From: Alcanivorax nanhaiticus
Lineage (GTDB): Bacteria > Pseudomonadota > Gammaproteobacteria > Pseudomonadales > Alcanivoracaceae
Length of the DNA: 64,000 nucleotides
Direction of reading: 5' to 3'
Assembly (NCBI RefSeq): GCF_000756665.1
Contig: NZ_ARXV01000003.1
Location: 334,633 to 398,632, forward strand
Both the position numbers and the translations under genes were made by a program. Shown one piece after another: positions 13,728-23,726 of the stretch (position 1 is its first letter; each line of letters begins with the position of its first letter). The notes beneath the pieces are model-generated. The model made no database searches. It saw only the letters and a program-made list of their open reading frames with translations, and was not told the origin of the DNA.

Positions 13728-14351
13728 ATGGCGCAATTGATCTTACTCAACAAGCCTTTTCAGGTCTTGTCCCAGTTCCAGGATAATCAGGGGCGGCGGA
13801 CACTCAGCGAGTTCGTTCCGGTTCCGAAAGTCTATCCGGCTGGCCGACTGGACTGGGATTCTGAGGGCCTCCTGTTACTGACTGATGATGGTAATCTTCA
13901 GGCCCGTATCAGCAGCCCACGCTTCCACCTGCGCAAAACCTATCTGGTGCAGGTAGAGGGCAAACCCGGGGCGCAGGAGCTGCAAAAATTACGCCAAGGC
14001 ATCACCTTGAAGGACGGCCCCACCCGACCAGCTCAGGTCGAGCTGATTCAGGCACCCGATCTCTGGCCTCGTAACCCGCCGGTCCGCTCACGAAAAACCG
14101 TAGCCGATAGCTGGCTCAAACTCACCATAGACGAAGGTCGAAACCGACAAGTGCGCCGAATGACTGCCGCCATCGGTTGTCCGACCCTGAGACTGATACG
14201 CTGGCAAATTGGCGACTGGACTGTCGCCGGCCTGGCCCCCGGCGAATGGCGTGCTACCGAGGTTCATGCCCCGGCTCGCCGGCCAGCCAGGCGGCAGCAG
14301 CAAGGGCGTCGCGCTCGCGGGCCTCGACCCAATGCCAAGAGCCGTCAATAA
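13728..14351 (+). CDS. rluE: 23S rRNA pseudouridine synthase RluE
   Basis: RsuA-family enzyme; RluE modifies U2457 of 23S rRNA. Motifs are [11 protein letters not shown], the catalytic Asp in [17 protein letters not shown] (residues about 41-57), and [16 protein letters not shown] 13728 (207 residues) has AGGA about 12 bp upstream; a TTG at 13716 is an alternative. The last 25 or so residues form an Arg-rich tail, encoded in DNA that overlaps the 3' end of convergent moaE by 98 bp. Gene order next to icd and nudJ matches E. coli. Confidence 0.93.
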   Translation: MAQLILLNKPFQVLSQFQDNQGRRTLSEFVPVPKVYPAGRLDWDSEGLLLLTDDGNLQARISSPRFHLRKTYLVQVEGKPGAQELQKLRQGITLKDGPTRPAQVELIQAPDLWPRNPPVRSRKTVADSWLKLTIDEGRNRQVRRMTAAIGCPTLRLIRWQIGDWTVAGLAPGEWRATEVHAPARRPARRQQQGRRARGPRPNAKSRQ

Positions 14352-14727
14352 GCTCTTTCTTCCAGAACGGGGCGCGGGTTTTCAGGATATCCATGATGTA
14401 AGCACAGGCCTCAAAAGCAGCCTGCCGATGCTCCGCGCTCACCGCCACCTGAACGATCTCGTCGCCCTGCCGCATAGTGCCAACCCGGTGCACCACCCAG
14501 GCACCATTAAGGTGCCAGCGCTGCCCTGCACGCTCAACAATGGTGCCTAAAAACCGCTCCGTCATGCCAGGGTAATGCTCCAGATGGAGAGCCTCCACTC
14601 GCCCGTCCTCATCCCGTACATGCCCCGAGAACAGCACAATGGCACCACTGACGCCCTCATCACGAAGCCATTGCTGGGGAGCTGTCGCATTGAGCGGAGC
14701 ATCCTGCACTGCGATACAGGTTTTCAT
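14254..14727 (-). CDS. moaE: Molybdopterin synthase large subunit MoaE
   Basis: Catalytic subunit that inserts dithiolene sulfur into precursor Z to give molybdopterin. At 157 residues it shows [12 protein letters not shown] near residue 28, [27 protein letters not shown] and the catalytic-Lys segment [22 protein letters not shown] overlaps the moaD stop (ATGA), so the two are translationally coupled. The 3' end runs 98 bp into convergent rluE, slightly extending the protein beyond the usual end. Confidence 0.95.
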   Translation of the reverse strand: MKTCIAVQDAPLNATAPQQWLRDEGVSGAIVLFSGHVRDEDGRVEALHLEHYPGMTERFLGTIVERAGQRWHLNGAWVVHRVGTMRQGDEIVQVAVSAEHRQAAFEACAYIMDILKTRAPFWKKELIDGSWHWVEARERDALAAAAWLAGEPGHEPR

Positions 14728-14978
14728 CCTCCGGTCACCGGTGGAAACAGTGCCACGACATCACCGTCTTCTAAACTGGCCTCTTCGCTGGCCAGCATCT
14801 CGTTCACCGCCACCATTCTGCATGGCGTCGCGGCAAACGCCGCTGCCAGCGTCTGGTCGGATTGCTCCAGCCAGCCAATAAGCTCAGCCACCGTCGCCAC
14901 CCCGTCCGGCAACGCCATCTCGAGACACTCTTTCCCTGACCGTTCTCGCAGCGCCGCAAAGAAACGCACCTGAATCAT
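14724..14978 (-). CDS. moaD: Molybdopterin synthase sulfur-carrier subunit MoaD
   Basis: Ubiquitin-like protein whose C-terminal Gly-Gly carries the thiocarboxylate used by MoaE. The start MIQVRFFAALRERSG at 14978 gives 84 residues ending in [10 protein letters not shown], the required diglycine. A longer reading from 15107 overlaps moaC and is not supported. It lies 4 bp after moaC and overlaps moaE, so moaCDE is one transcription unit. Confidence 0.95.
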   Translation of the reverse strand: MIQVRFFAALRERSGKECLEMALPDGVATVAELIGWLEQSDQTLAAAFAATPCRMVAVNEMLASEEASLEDGDVVALFPPVTGG

Positions 14979-14982
14979 CTTG

Positions 14983-15489
14983 CTACCCTTCGCTATTATC
15001 GGTGTGCCCGGAAGCTCTGCGGTAATGGCCGCTACGGCCCCCGGCCTTCTCAAGCAGACATACCGTTTCAATAACCATGCCGCGATCCACCGCCTTGCAC
15101 ATGTCATAGAGCGTCAAGGCCGCCACAGAGGCACCTGTCAGCGCCTCCATCTCCACCCCGGTGGTGCCACTGAGCTTGCACAGCACCTCAATCCGCAGGG
15201 CATCCTCGCCCTCCGGTTCGATATTCACATTCACCTTGGTGAGCAACAACGGATGGCAAAGCGGAATCAGATCCCAGGTCTTCTTGGCTGCCTGAATGCC
15301 AGCAATACGTGCCGTGGCCAGCACATCCCCTTTCGGGTGGCGCTGATCCAGTATCATGGCCAGGGTTTCCGGGCGCATGCGCACCCGCGCTTGTGCGACC
15401 GCAGTGCGCTGGGTTACCGCTTTCTCGGTCACGTCCACCATCTGCGCCTGACCCTGGTCATCCAGATGGGTAAAGCGATCCTCTGACAT
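14983..15489 (-). CDS. moaC: Cyclic pyranopterin monophosphate synthase MoaC
   Basis: Converts the MoaA product to cyclic pyranopterin monophosphate (precursor Z) in molybdenum cofactor synthesis. Signature segments are [43 protein letters not shown] and [24 protein letters not shown] 15489 has GGGAG 5 bp upstream (168 residues); a GTG at 15495 is the alternative. It heads the moaCDE unit, which faces nudJ. moaA and moaB are not in the window. Confidence 0.96.
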   Translation of the reverse strand: MSEDRFTHLDDQGQAQMVDVTEKAVTQRTAVAQARVRMRPETLAMILDQRHPKGDVLATARIAGIQAAKKTWDLIPLCHPLLLTKVNVNIEPEGEDALRIEVLCKLSGTTGVEMEALTGASVAALTLYDMCKAVDRGMVIETVCLLEKAGGRSGHYRRASGHTDNSEG

Positions 15490-15599
15490 CCTCACTCCCG
15501 GCCTGTTGTCGAAGCGCAGGCTGCGCTACCATTCCCGCCTTTCCATACCGCATCGTGCCTGATTACCTTGTCACAGGCACCCGTATTGGCAGAATCGCT

Positions 15600-16067
15600 A
15601 TGAACAGCTTTGAGCCGCACATTACTGTGGCCTGCGTAGTGGAACAAGACGGACGCTTCCTCTTCGTACGAGAAATGAGCAAAGGGCTTGAGGTCATCAA
15701 CCAGCCCGCAGGCCATGCCGAGTTTGGGGAAACCCTGGTCCAGGCCGCCTACCGGGAAACCCTGGAAGAAACCGCCTGGCAGGTGGAAATCACCGATTTG
15801 CTTGGCTGGTATATCTTCCAGCCCCACAAAGGTGGCGGTGTCTATTACCGAACCTGCTTTGTGGCTCGCCCGATCAGTCATGATCCGCGTCAGAAGCTGG
15901 ACACCGGCATCCTGGAAGCCGTCTGGCTGACCCCGGATGAACTTCGCGCCCAGCGCGATCAGCATCGCAGCGCCCTGGTGGAGCGCTGCATGGACGATTA
16001 TCTGTCCGGGCGACGCTTGCCCCTGGACAGCATTTATCAGCATCCCTGGCCGCTTCAGCGCGGCTAA
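15600..16067 (+). CDS. nudJ: Nudix phosphatase NudJ
   Basis: Nudix hydrolase; E. coli NudJ releases phosphate from HMP-PP and nucleoside triphosphates. The full Nudix box [20 protein letters not shown] lies at about residues 37-56. The protein is 155 residues from ATG 15600 (E. coli 153). A GTG at 15555 would add 15 non-conserved residues. It lies directly before mnmA, with its stop overlapping a possible mnmA start, as in E. coli. Confidence 0.92.
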   Translation: MNSFEPHITVACVVEQDGRFLFVREMSKGLEVINQPAGHAEFGETLVQAAYRETLEETAWQVEITDLLGWYIFQPHKGGGVYYRTCFVARPISHDPRQKLDTGILEAVWLTPDELRAQRDQHRSALVERCMDDYLSGRRLPLDSIYQHPWPLQRG

Positions 16068-16084
16068 TGGCGACAGGCGCTAGT

Positions 16085-17179
16085 ATGACTAAAGCTCCCA
16101 AAGATACCCGCGTCATCGTTGGCATGTCCGGCGGTGTCGATTCGTCCGTGGCCGCGGCCCGCCTGATTGATGCGGGTTATCAGGTCGAAGGCCTGTTCAT
16201 GAAGAACTGGAACGAGGACGACGGCACGGAATACTGTACCGCCCGTGAAGACCTGCTGGACGCCATGCAGGTAGCGGGCGTGCTTGGCATCGAGCTACAC
16301 ACCGCCAATTTCGCCGCCGAGTACTGGGATCGGGTATTCGAGCACTTCCTCGAGGAATACCGGGCCGGGCGCACCCCTAACCCGGATATCCTCTGCAACA
16401 AGGAAATCAAGTTTCAGGCGTTTCTGGATCATGCCGTCACGCTTGGTGCGGACTATATCGCTACCGGCCATTATTCCCGGGTGGACCACAATGGCCCGGC
16501 AAAACTGGTGCGCGCAGTAGATACCAACAAGGACCAGACCTACTTCCTTCACGCTGTCGACTACCGCAAGTTTGATCAGACCCTGTTCCCGCTGGGCGAC
16601 CTGGAAAAACCGGAAGTGCGCCGTATCGCCGAGGAAAAGGGGTTCGCCAACCACAAGAAGAAAGATTCCACTGGTATCTGCTTCATTGGCGAGCGACGCT
16701 TCAAGGACTTTCTGGAACAGTACCTCCCCGCCCAACCCGGCAAGATCGAGGACGATCACGGCAATGTGATTGGCGACCACGACGGGCTGATGTACTACAC
16801 ATTGGGCCAGCGCCAGGGGCTGGGCATTGGAGGCCGAGCCGACGCCAGCGACGCCCCCTGGTATGTGGCAGGCAAGGATCTGGATCGCAATGTACTCATC
16901 GCAGTGCAGGGAACGGAGCATCCGCTGCTCTATAGCCGCGAACTCACCAGCGCCCCAATGCAGTGGGTAGCACTTGAGGCTCCAGAATTACCCGCCAGAC
17001 TCACCGCCAAAACCCGCTATCGCCAGCCGGATCAGGCTTGCACAGTAAGCGATGCGGGAGAGGGTCGGGTTCACGTGGTATTCGATGAGCCACAGCGTGC
17101 CGTGACACCAGGACAGTCCGTGGTGTTTTACGACGGTGACACCTGCCTCGGCGGTGCACCTATTCAGCAAACCGCATGA
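16085..17179 (+). CDS. mnmA: tRNA 2-thiouridylase MnmA
   Basis: Thiolates U34 of tRNA for Lys, Glu and Gln using sulfur from the Tus relay. At 364 residues from ATG 16085 (AGG 7 bp upstream) it matches E. coli (368). The PP-loop is [15 protein letters not shown] at residues about 13-27. The catalytic Cys lies in [11 protein letters not shown], and the second Cys, which forms the persulfide, lies in [15 protein letters not shown] 16067, overlapping the nudJ stop as TAATG, is an alternative start. The hflD gene follows immediately. Confidence 0.96.
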   Translation: MTKAPKDTRVIVGMSGGVDSSVAAARLIDAGYQVEGLFMKNWNEDDGTEYCTAREDLLDAMQVAGVLGIELHTANFAAEYWDRVFEHFLEEYRAGRTPNPDILCNKEIKFQAFLDHAVTLGADYIATGHYSRVDHNGPAKLVRAVDTNKDQTYFLHAVDYRKFDQTLFPLGDLEKPEVRRIAEEKGFANHKKKDSTGICFIGERRFKDFLEQYLPAQPGKIEDDHGNVIGDHDGLMYYTLGQRQGLGIGGRADASDAPWYVAGKDLDRNVLIAVQGTEHPLLYSRELTSAPMQWVALEAPELPARLTAKTRYRQPDQACTVSDAGEGRVHVVFDEPQRAVTPGQSVVFYDGDTCLGGAPIQQTA

Positions 17180-17196
17180 GCGAGTCAGGAGACAGC

Positions 17197-17829
17197 ATGA
17201 GTGAACGCTTCAGCCCTGAGCAGCAACAGGTACTGGCTTTGGCGGCTGTGTTTCAGGCGGCACAGCTAGGCGATGATCTTGCCCTTCGTGGAGATTGCGA
17301 CCCGCGCGCCCTGCGGGCACTGATCGAAGGCGTGATGGCACTGGATGCTGACAACTTTGATGCCATCTACCCACAACCCCAGTTCCTGCGCGAGGGCCTC
17401 GCTCTGCTGGAATTGAGCCTCAATCGCAACAGCGGCGGCGCCTCGCTCCGCCCACTGAATTATGGCCTGTCGCTCCTGCATCTCGCCTCGAAATTGCGCA
17501 AGAGCGAAGAGACCACCAACATCCTTCGCCACAGGCTCATGGCGCTAAAGGGCCAGCAAGCGCATTTCTCGGATCTGGCGGACGATGCCTTCTGCCACAG
17601 GCTGGCGAGCATTTATGTGGATACCCTTGGCTCCTTCCGTTTCCGCATTCAGGTTAAGGGCGAGCCAGCCCATCTTCAGGACGAAGACAAGGCCGCGCGT
17701 ATCCGCACACTGTTCCTGGCTGGCGTGCGTGCCGCCTTCCTCTGGCAACAACTGGGAGGCCGACGCTGGCACATCCTTTTCAAGCGAAAGCAGATTCTTT
17801 CCGTTCTCGAATCAATAAATATCAGTTAG
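17197..17829 (+). CDS. hflD: High-frequency lysogenization protein HflD homologue
   Basis: Helical cytosolic or membrane-associated protein. In E. coli it lowers lambda CII activity; its housekeeping role is unclear. At 210 residues it matches the family. Characteristic features are LALAAVFQAAQLGDDLALRG at the N-terminus and FLAGVRAAFLWQQLGG near the C-terminus. AGGAG 6 bp before ATG 17197 supports this start over the ATGA overlap at 17176. It lies between mnmA and purB, as in E. coli. Confidence 0.92.
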   Translation: MSERFSPEQQQVLALAAVFQAAQLGDDLALRGDCDPRALRALIEGVMALDADNFDAIYPQPQFLREGLALLELSLNRNSGGASLRPLNYGLSLLHLASKLRKSEETTNILRHRLMALKGQQAHFSDLADDAFCHRLASIYVDTLGSFRFRIQVKGEPAHLQDEDKAARIRTLFLAGVRAAFLWQQLGGRRWHILFKRKQILSVLESINIS

Positions 17830-19520
<1,691 letters not shown>

Positions 19521-19529
19521 GAAGCCCCC

Positions 19530-19556
19530 CCCCGTGGCACCAACGGTGTCACGGGG
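19530..19556 (+). terminator. Hairpin between purB and roxA
   Basis: CCCCGTGGCACC (19530-19541) pairs with GGTGTCACGGGG (19545-19556) with one G-T wobble and a 3-nt loop. No T-run follows and roxA starts 17 bp later. It may therefore be an attenuating or RNA-stabilising hairpin instead of a full terminator. Confidence 0.45.
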
Positions 19557-19573
19557 CATGCCCGGACGATTCC

Positions 19574-20701
19574 ATGTCAGCTTCCCTTCCCCACTTTGTG
19601 CTGCCCATGCCAGCAGAGGATTTTCTGCGTGATTACTGGCAGAAAAAACCGCTGTTCATGCCCGCTGCCGCCAGCGGACTGGACAGCCCTGATGCCGATA
19701 CCCTGGCGGGGCTGGCACTGGAAGACGGCGTCGAAGCGAGGATTATTCAGGGTGCCGGCAACGGCCCCTGGAAATTACAGCAAGGGCCTCTGGAAGAATC
19801 GGTCTTTGCCGAACTGGGTGAGGAAAACTGGACCCTGCTGGTTCAGTCCGTCGACCACTATCTGACCGAAACCTCCCTGCTGCTGGACTGCTTCAACTTC
19901 CTGCCCAACTGGCGCCTGGAAGACATCATGATGAGCTATGCAGCCAAAGGCGGCAGCGTCGGCCCGCATTTTGACCGTTACGATGTCTTCCTGATCCAGG
20001 CCAGCGGTACACGCCGTTGGCAGATTGGCGACGTCTGTGATGACAGCAGCCCCCGGCAAACGCATCCAGACCTGAAACTGCTATCGGACATGACCGTGCG
20101 GGAAGAATTCATTGCCCAACCTGGCGATGTGCTCTACCTGCCACCCGGCGTTGCCCACCATGGTGTCGCCGAGGACAGCGACTGCATTACCTGGTCAGTG
20201 GGCTTTCGCGCCCCGGATTACCAGATGTTGATGGCAGAAATCGCCGGGGAATGCCTGGCCGATGCTGAGAGTCAGCTCTTCTGTGACCCTGACCGCACCC
20301 CCAACGGCAACCCGGCCATTCTTGCCGATGGGGATCGCCAGCAACTGATTCGCGGCGCGCTGGAACTTTTACAGCCAGAGGCCATCGAAAAAGCGGTTTA
20401 TCGCTGGCTCTCAACCCCTCGGCAGGATGGCCTTGAATTTGCCGTCGACGACCACCATATTCGCATGCGCGATGGCGATATCCGTCTGGTTCGCCATGGC
20501 AGCACCCGACTGCTCCTGCAGGGCAATCGGGTCTGGCTGAATGGGGAATCACACCCTCTGACTGAAAAACAACGCCCGCTGGTGCAACTTCTGGCCAGCC
20601 AAAGACGCTACAACCATAACGAGCTGGAAGCGGTCATGACAGAAACCGCCCAGGAATTGCTTCATGAATGGATTGAACAGGGCTATTTCGCCCCGCTATA
20701 A
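19574..20701 (+). CDS. roxA: Ribosomal protein uL16 arginine hydroxylase RoxA (YcfD-type cupin)
   Basis: Fe(II)/2-oxoglutarate oxygenase; the E. coli homologue YcfD hydroxylates Arg81 of ribosomal protein L16. The iron-binding HxD is in GPHFDRYDVFLIQASG (residues about 133-148), and the distal His is in LYLPPGVAHHGV. At 375 residues it matches the family (E. coli 373). It lies just after purB in the same direction, as in many gammaproteobacteria. The substrate is inferred from the family. Confidence 0.9.
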   Translation: MSASLPHFVLPMPAEDFLRDYWQKKPLFMPAAASGLDSPDADTLAGLALEDGVEARIIQGAGNGPWKLQQGPLEESVFAELGEENWTLLVQSVDHYLTETSLLLDCFNFLPNWRLEDIMMSYAAKGGSVGPHFDRYDVFLIQASGTRRWQIGDVCDDSSPRQTHPDLKLLSDMTVREEFIAQPGDVLYLPPGVAHHGVAEDSDCITWSVGFRAPDYQMLMAEIAGECLADAESQLFCDPDRTPNGNPAILADGDRQQLIRGALELLQPEAIEKAVYRWLSTPRQDGLEFAVDDHHIRMRDGDIRLVRHGSTRLLLQGNRVWLNGESHPLTEKQRPLVQLLASQRRYNHNELEAVMTETAQELLHEWIEQGYFAPL

Positions 20702-20711
20702 CGAGACCCCC

Positions 20712-21137
20712 ATGGCTATCAGCATCATCGAAACCCGCTGGGATGAACATCAGGACGCCCTAAAAACGTTGCGTCAAAAGGTATTCATTGACGAGCAACA
20801 CGTTCCCGAAGAACTTGAGTGGGATGGTGAGGATCAGGAGGCGGTCCACTTCCTGGCCATGGATGCGAATCAGAAACCGGCAGGCTGTATCCGTCTTCTC
20901 CCTACCGGCCAGATCAGCCGCCTGTGTGTACTCTCCGAGCAACGCAACAATGGCGTTGGCAGCTCCCTGCTAATCGCAGCAGAAGAGGCCGCCCGCGCCA
21001 AAGGGATGGAAGAAATCTTCCTGCACGCCCAGACCCACGCGACCAGCTTCTATGAAGCTGCAGGCTTCTCTGTTTCCGGTGGTATTTTCATGGATGCCAA
21101 CATCCCCCACCGACAGATGTTCAAACCCCTGCTCTAA
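20712..21137 (+). CDS. GNAT-family N-acetyltransferase
   Basis: 141-residue single-domain acetyltransferase of the ElaA/YjcF-like type. It has VFIDEQHVPEELEWDG near residues 22-37 and the acetyl-CoA loop motif RNNGVGSSLLIAAEEAA near residues 78-94. FYEAAGFSVSGGIFMDANIPH follows near the C-terminus. ATG 20712 follows roxA by 10 bp; a reading starting inside roxA at 20664 is less likely. The substrate is unknown. It appears co-transcribed with roxA and the next gene. Confidence 0.88.
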   Translation: MAISIIETRWDEHQDALKTLRQKVFIDEQHVPEELEWDGEDQEAVHFLAMDANQKPAGCIRLLPTGQISRLCVLSEQRNNGVGSSLLIAAEEAARAKGMEEIFLHAQTHATSFYEAAGFSVSGGIFMDANIPHRQMFKPLL

Positions 21138-21142
21138 CCGGC

Positions 21143-21640
21143 ATGGCTTTCGAAATCGGCAAGGACGACACCCTGCTTTCCCTGCCCCACGGTGAGGCCA
21201 GTCAAGGACTGGCTTCACTGATTGAAGGCTGCCGCCGCACCCTTTGGCTGCGCCTGCCATTACTGGATGGTCTAACCGCCGACAGCGCCGTCTGCGATGC
21301 CATCAAGACGCTGGCCATCAGTAGTGAACGGGTAGATATCCGCATCCTGTTTGATAGTCAGGAGGCTGCTATCCGGGATGGTCACCGATTGATTCACCTG
21401 GCTCGCCGCCTGCCATCACGTCTGCAATTACGTCAAACGCAACAGGACGACCGTGATGAACTGGCCTGCCACGCTATTGGCGATGGCACAGGCCTGTTTG
21501 AGGCCAAAGGCTGGCCACGGCCGGCACGCATCCATCTCTGCGGCCATCGCCTGCCACAGGCACCCAGGTTGGCGCGGGATTTTCAGACCATCTGGGAGCG
21601 AGCTGGTGGTAATCCTGAGTTGCGGGAATTGAAGCTTTAA
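21143..21640 (+). CDS. Conserved protein, PLD-like fold suspected
   Basis: 165 residues, no signal peptide or membrane helix. An early segment (TLWLRLPLLDG) and VDIRILFDSQEAAIRDGHRL resemble the non-catalytic phospholipase-D-like domains found next to GNAT genes in Pseudomonadales. No HxK catalytic motif is present, so enzyme activity is not implied. It starts 5 bp after the GNAT gene, so the two probably share a transcript. The function is not known to me. Confidence 0.65.
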   Translation: MAFEIGKDDTLLSLPHGEASQGLASLIEGCRRTLWLRLPLLDGLTADSAVCDAIKTLAISSERVDIRILFDSQEAAIRDGHRLIHLARRLPSRLQLRQTQQDDRDELACHAIGDGTGLFEAKGWPRPARIHLCGHRLPQAPRLARDFQTIWERAGGNPELRELKL

Positions 21641-21644
21641 AAGC

Positions 21645-21674
21645 AGCTGCGGGCTACTAGCTGTGAGCTGCGAG
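21645..21674. repeat. AGCTGCG heptad array
   Basis: AGCTGCG, GGCTACT, AGCTGTG, AGCTGCG follow directly with a 7-bp period. The consensus is shared with the larger array at 36221-36402, and one AGCTGCG unit also ends the array at 23591-23625. Confidence 0.7.
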
Positions 21675-21716
21675 GAAAACATCAGATACGGTAGCGTTGG
21701 CTGAGTCTTGAGGCAT

Positions 21717-21814
21717 GAGAAGCGAGTTTCGAGATACGAGTTTCGAAAGGCAAAGGCCAAACCCTCGTATCGAGGCAGGATTGTCGTCACTGGGGACTCG
21801 AGACTCGAATCGGG
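21717..21814. repeat. AAGCGAG/TTTCGAG heptad array with inverted partner
   Basis: AAGCGAG, TTTCGAG, ATACGAG, TTTCGAA run from about 21720. Inverted units (ACTCGAG, ACTCGAA) lie at 21795-21810, so the RNA could fold back. A related structure lies at 27936-28036. Confidence 0.65.
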
Positions 21815-21959
21815 TTGTTCGCGCCTCAAGTGGCGCCTACAGCATGATCATCGGATCTGCAAAGCGAAAGCGCCCTGATTTTTCCTCACCCAAAACACCC
21901 TCCGGTGTCTGGACGCGGCCACCAATCTGGCTGTCGCAGCCCCACCATCCCCCGCCGCT

Positions 21960-21980
21960 GTTCACTATTCACTGTTAACC
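21960..21980. repeat. GTTAACT/ATTCACT heptad array, copy B
   Basis: GTTCACT, ATTCACT, GTTAACC. The last unit contains the reverse-strand TAA stop codon (21975-21977) of the TrmB-like gene. Confidence 0.75.
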
Positions 21981-22646
21981 GATCCTCGAAACCAACCGCC
22001 AATTTACCTGCCCACTAGCCTGATACTTTTCCTCAAAGTCAGTCACCGGCTCAAAACCTTCAGGCAGCGACTCAATAACAGCCTGATAATCACTCAGCGC
22101 CAGCGCCACTTTGACCTCTTCCAGGTACACAGGCCAGTTACTGCGCAGTTCCAGTTCGCCACCCAGGGCCAGTACCGCTGGCCATACCGGGTGACCGTGC
22201 CAGCGGCGCTTGAGGTGGGCGCTTTTGGGCCAGGGGTTGGGATAGAGGATCTGATGGCGAGCCAGCTGCCAGCCAGCCTCCACCATCAGTCGCCACAGGC
22301 CGGCACAGTCGCTTCGCAGCAACAGCAGGTTCTCCGGTAACGGAGAGAAACGACGCCGGGCCTTTGCCAGCCTGTCCGCTGACTGGTCCACGCCGATCAC
22401 CAGTACCTCAGGGTTCGCCAAAGCCAGATGAACCGAAGAGCGACCTGTACCACAGCCGCTATCCAGCATCAGAGGCAGCTGCTCACCACGCTCCTGACGC
22501 CAGCGTCGAGCCAGCTCAAAAGCTTCACGGTCAAAATCCGCCAGCGGTGCACGCCACGGACTGGCCAAATGGCGTCTTACCACCTTCTCAAGATCCGCAT
22601 GGACGCCATCCTGATTGGACTGGACCTCTCGACTATTGGCAAACAT
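21975..22646 (-). CDS. TrmB-like SAM-dependent methyltransferase
   Basis: 223-residue Rossmann methyltransferase resembling tRNA (guanine-46-N7) methyltransferase. It has MFANSREVQSNQDG at the N-terminus, motif I LDSGCGTGRSSVHLA, IGVDQSADRLAKA and the TrmB-type YPNPWPKSAHLKRRWHGHP. TrmB has D in the F-P-D-P-W-P motif; here it is N. Motif I also differs from the usual GFGMG, so this looks like a divergent paralogue whose substrate is uncertain. ATG 22646 is preferred; a GTG at 22661 is possible. The stop codon lies in a heptad repeat. Confidence 0.75.
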   Translation of the reverse strand: MFANSREVQSNQDGVHADLEKVVRRHLASPWRAPLADFDREAFELARRWRQERGEQLPLMLDSGCGTGRSSVHLALANPEVLVIGVDQSADRLAKARRRFSPLPENLLLLRSDCAGLWRLMVEAGWQLARHQILYPNPWPKSAHLKRRWHGHPVWPAVLALGGELELRSNWPVYLEEVKVALALSDYQAVIESLPEGFEPVTDFEEKYQASGQVNWRLVSRIG

Positions 22647-22852
22647 GGACAGACATCTCACTCAGGAACCGGGCAGCTATTATGCCTGTCTGATCAGAGG
22701 GATGCAGGCGTGAAGGTCTGATAAAAATGCACAGGCACAAACACTCGTTCGGTATTGGCGTAAAGCCAGTTCACATGCGCCAGGCGTCCGACCAACTTGA
22801 ATTTCCGGCCTGGTGCGACAAACTTGATGTCATGATGGCTACAAGGATACCC

Positions 22853-23599
22853 ATGGTAAGGACACTGTTTTTTCTGCTTCTGCTATGCAGCCTTAACGCC
22901 TGGTCACAGGACATGAGCCTGCATGTGATATCACGTCCGGATGCCGACGCACTGGTGCCGGTGATAGGCCCGCTGTTGCCAGAGGGAGGTACAGTGAATG
23001 CCTACCAGGGCAAACTGATCATTCGCACCACCCACCAGAACTTCCAGGAACTGCAGTCCGTGCTGGGTGAACTCAACCGCAAGCCAAGCTCCGTCACGGT
23101 TTTCTTGCGACGGGCCGGCAGCGCCGAGAGCGCGCATTCGAGAGCAGGTATCGACATTGTCAGGCGTCCAGCTCAAACCAATGCCAGAGTCCATATACAG
23201 CAACAACGGGAAAACCAGCGGCATCAGGACGACTACCGCATCCGCACCCTCAGCGGCTATCCCGCCGGCATCAATCGCGGCACCCTGCTCGCCCTCAGCG
23301 GCGGGAACTACGGTACCGTGCTGCACAATCTCGAGCGCGGCATCCAGGTCACGCCTCAGGTCAATACGGATGGCTCAGTCACCCTGCAGATCCGGCAACG
23401 CCACGATCAACCCGGAGGCCCCGGTGTAGCCGACACTCAGCATAGCGCTTCTACCCTGCGACTTGAGCCCGGCCAATGGCAGCAGATGGGCAGCATCAAT
23501 ACCATCAAACAGAGTAACCAGCGTGGGATCGGTCGTTACCAGACCTCGCGGCAAGCTGTGACGTTGCCGATAGAGGTGATGGTTCAGATCAGTGAATAG
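22853..23599 (+). CDS. Periplasmic protein with secretin N-domain (NolW-like)
   Basis: 248 residues with a signal peptide (MVRTLFFLLLLCSLNAWSQ). Residues about 20-85 resemble the NolW/secretin N1 fold: LHVISRPDADALVPVIGPLL, then LIIRTTHQNFQELQSVLGEL. The rest is Gln/Arg-rich with VTPQVNTDGSVTLQIR, as in secretin N-proximal regions, but the pore-forming secretin domain is absent. AAGGA 6 bp upstream supports ATG 22853. No secretion-system genes are nearby, so a role in a secretion or pilus apparatus is only a guess. The TAG stop is part of a heptad array. Confidence 0.7.
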   Translation: MVRTLFFLLLLCSLNAWSQDMSLHVISRPDADALVPVIGPLLPEGGTVNAYQGKLIIRTTHQNFQELQSVLGELNRKPSSVTVFLRRAGSAESAHSRAGIDIVRRPAQTNARVHIQQQRENQRHQDDYRIRTLSGYPAGINRGTLLALSGGNYGTVLHNLERGIQVTPQVNTDGSVTLQIRQRHDQPGGPGVADTQHSASTLRLEPGQWQQMGSINTIKQSNQRGIGRYQTSRQAVTLPIEVMVQISE

Positions 23600-23625
23600 T
23601 TAACAGTGAACAATGAATAGCTGCG
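23591..23625. repeat. GTTAACT/ATTCACT heptad array, copy C (inverted)
   Basis: AGTGAAT, AGTTAAC, AGTGAAC, AATGAAT, AGCTGCG: five 7-bp units. The first two units contain the last codons and TAG stop of the secretin-like gene. The units are reverse complements of those in copy D at 23727-23761. Confidence 0.8.
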
Positions 23626-23654
23626 CGAGCAGCGCTTGTCAGGCTCTATAACGC

Positions 23655-23689
23655 AAGAGGCCGCGCCCAGAATCTGGGCGCGGCCTCTT
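23655..23689. terminator. Bidirectional hairpin between convergent genes
   Basis: Perfect 16-bp stem AAGAGGCCGCGCCCAG (23655-23670) with its complement at 23674-23689 and a 3-nt loop. It is flanked on both sides by inverted heptad arrays and separates the secretin-like gene from glcB. T-runs are poor. Confidence 0.75.
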
Positions 23690-23726
23690 GGCTTTCAGGC
23701 AACCAACGACGCGCGAGCGCGCCGCT

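Larger units (their letters stand above)
21641..21974. other. Repeat-rich intergenic region
   Basis: This 334-bp non-coding stretch between convergent genes contains three heptad families in succession: AGCTGCG-type (21645-21674), AAGCGAG/TTTCGAG-type (21717-21751, with CTCGAGA units near 21795-21814) and GTTCACT-type (21960-21980). No gene, RNA or promoter was recognised. Confidence 0.7.
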
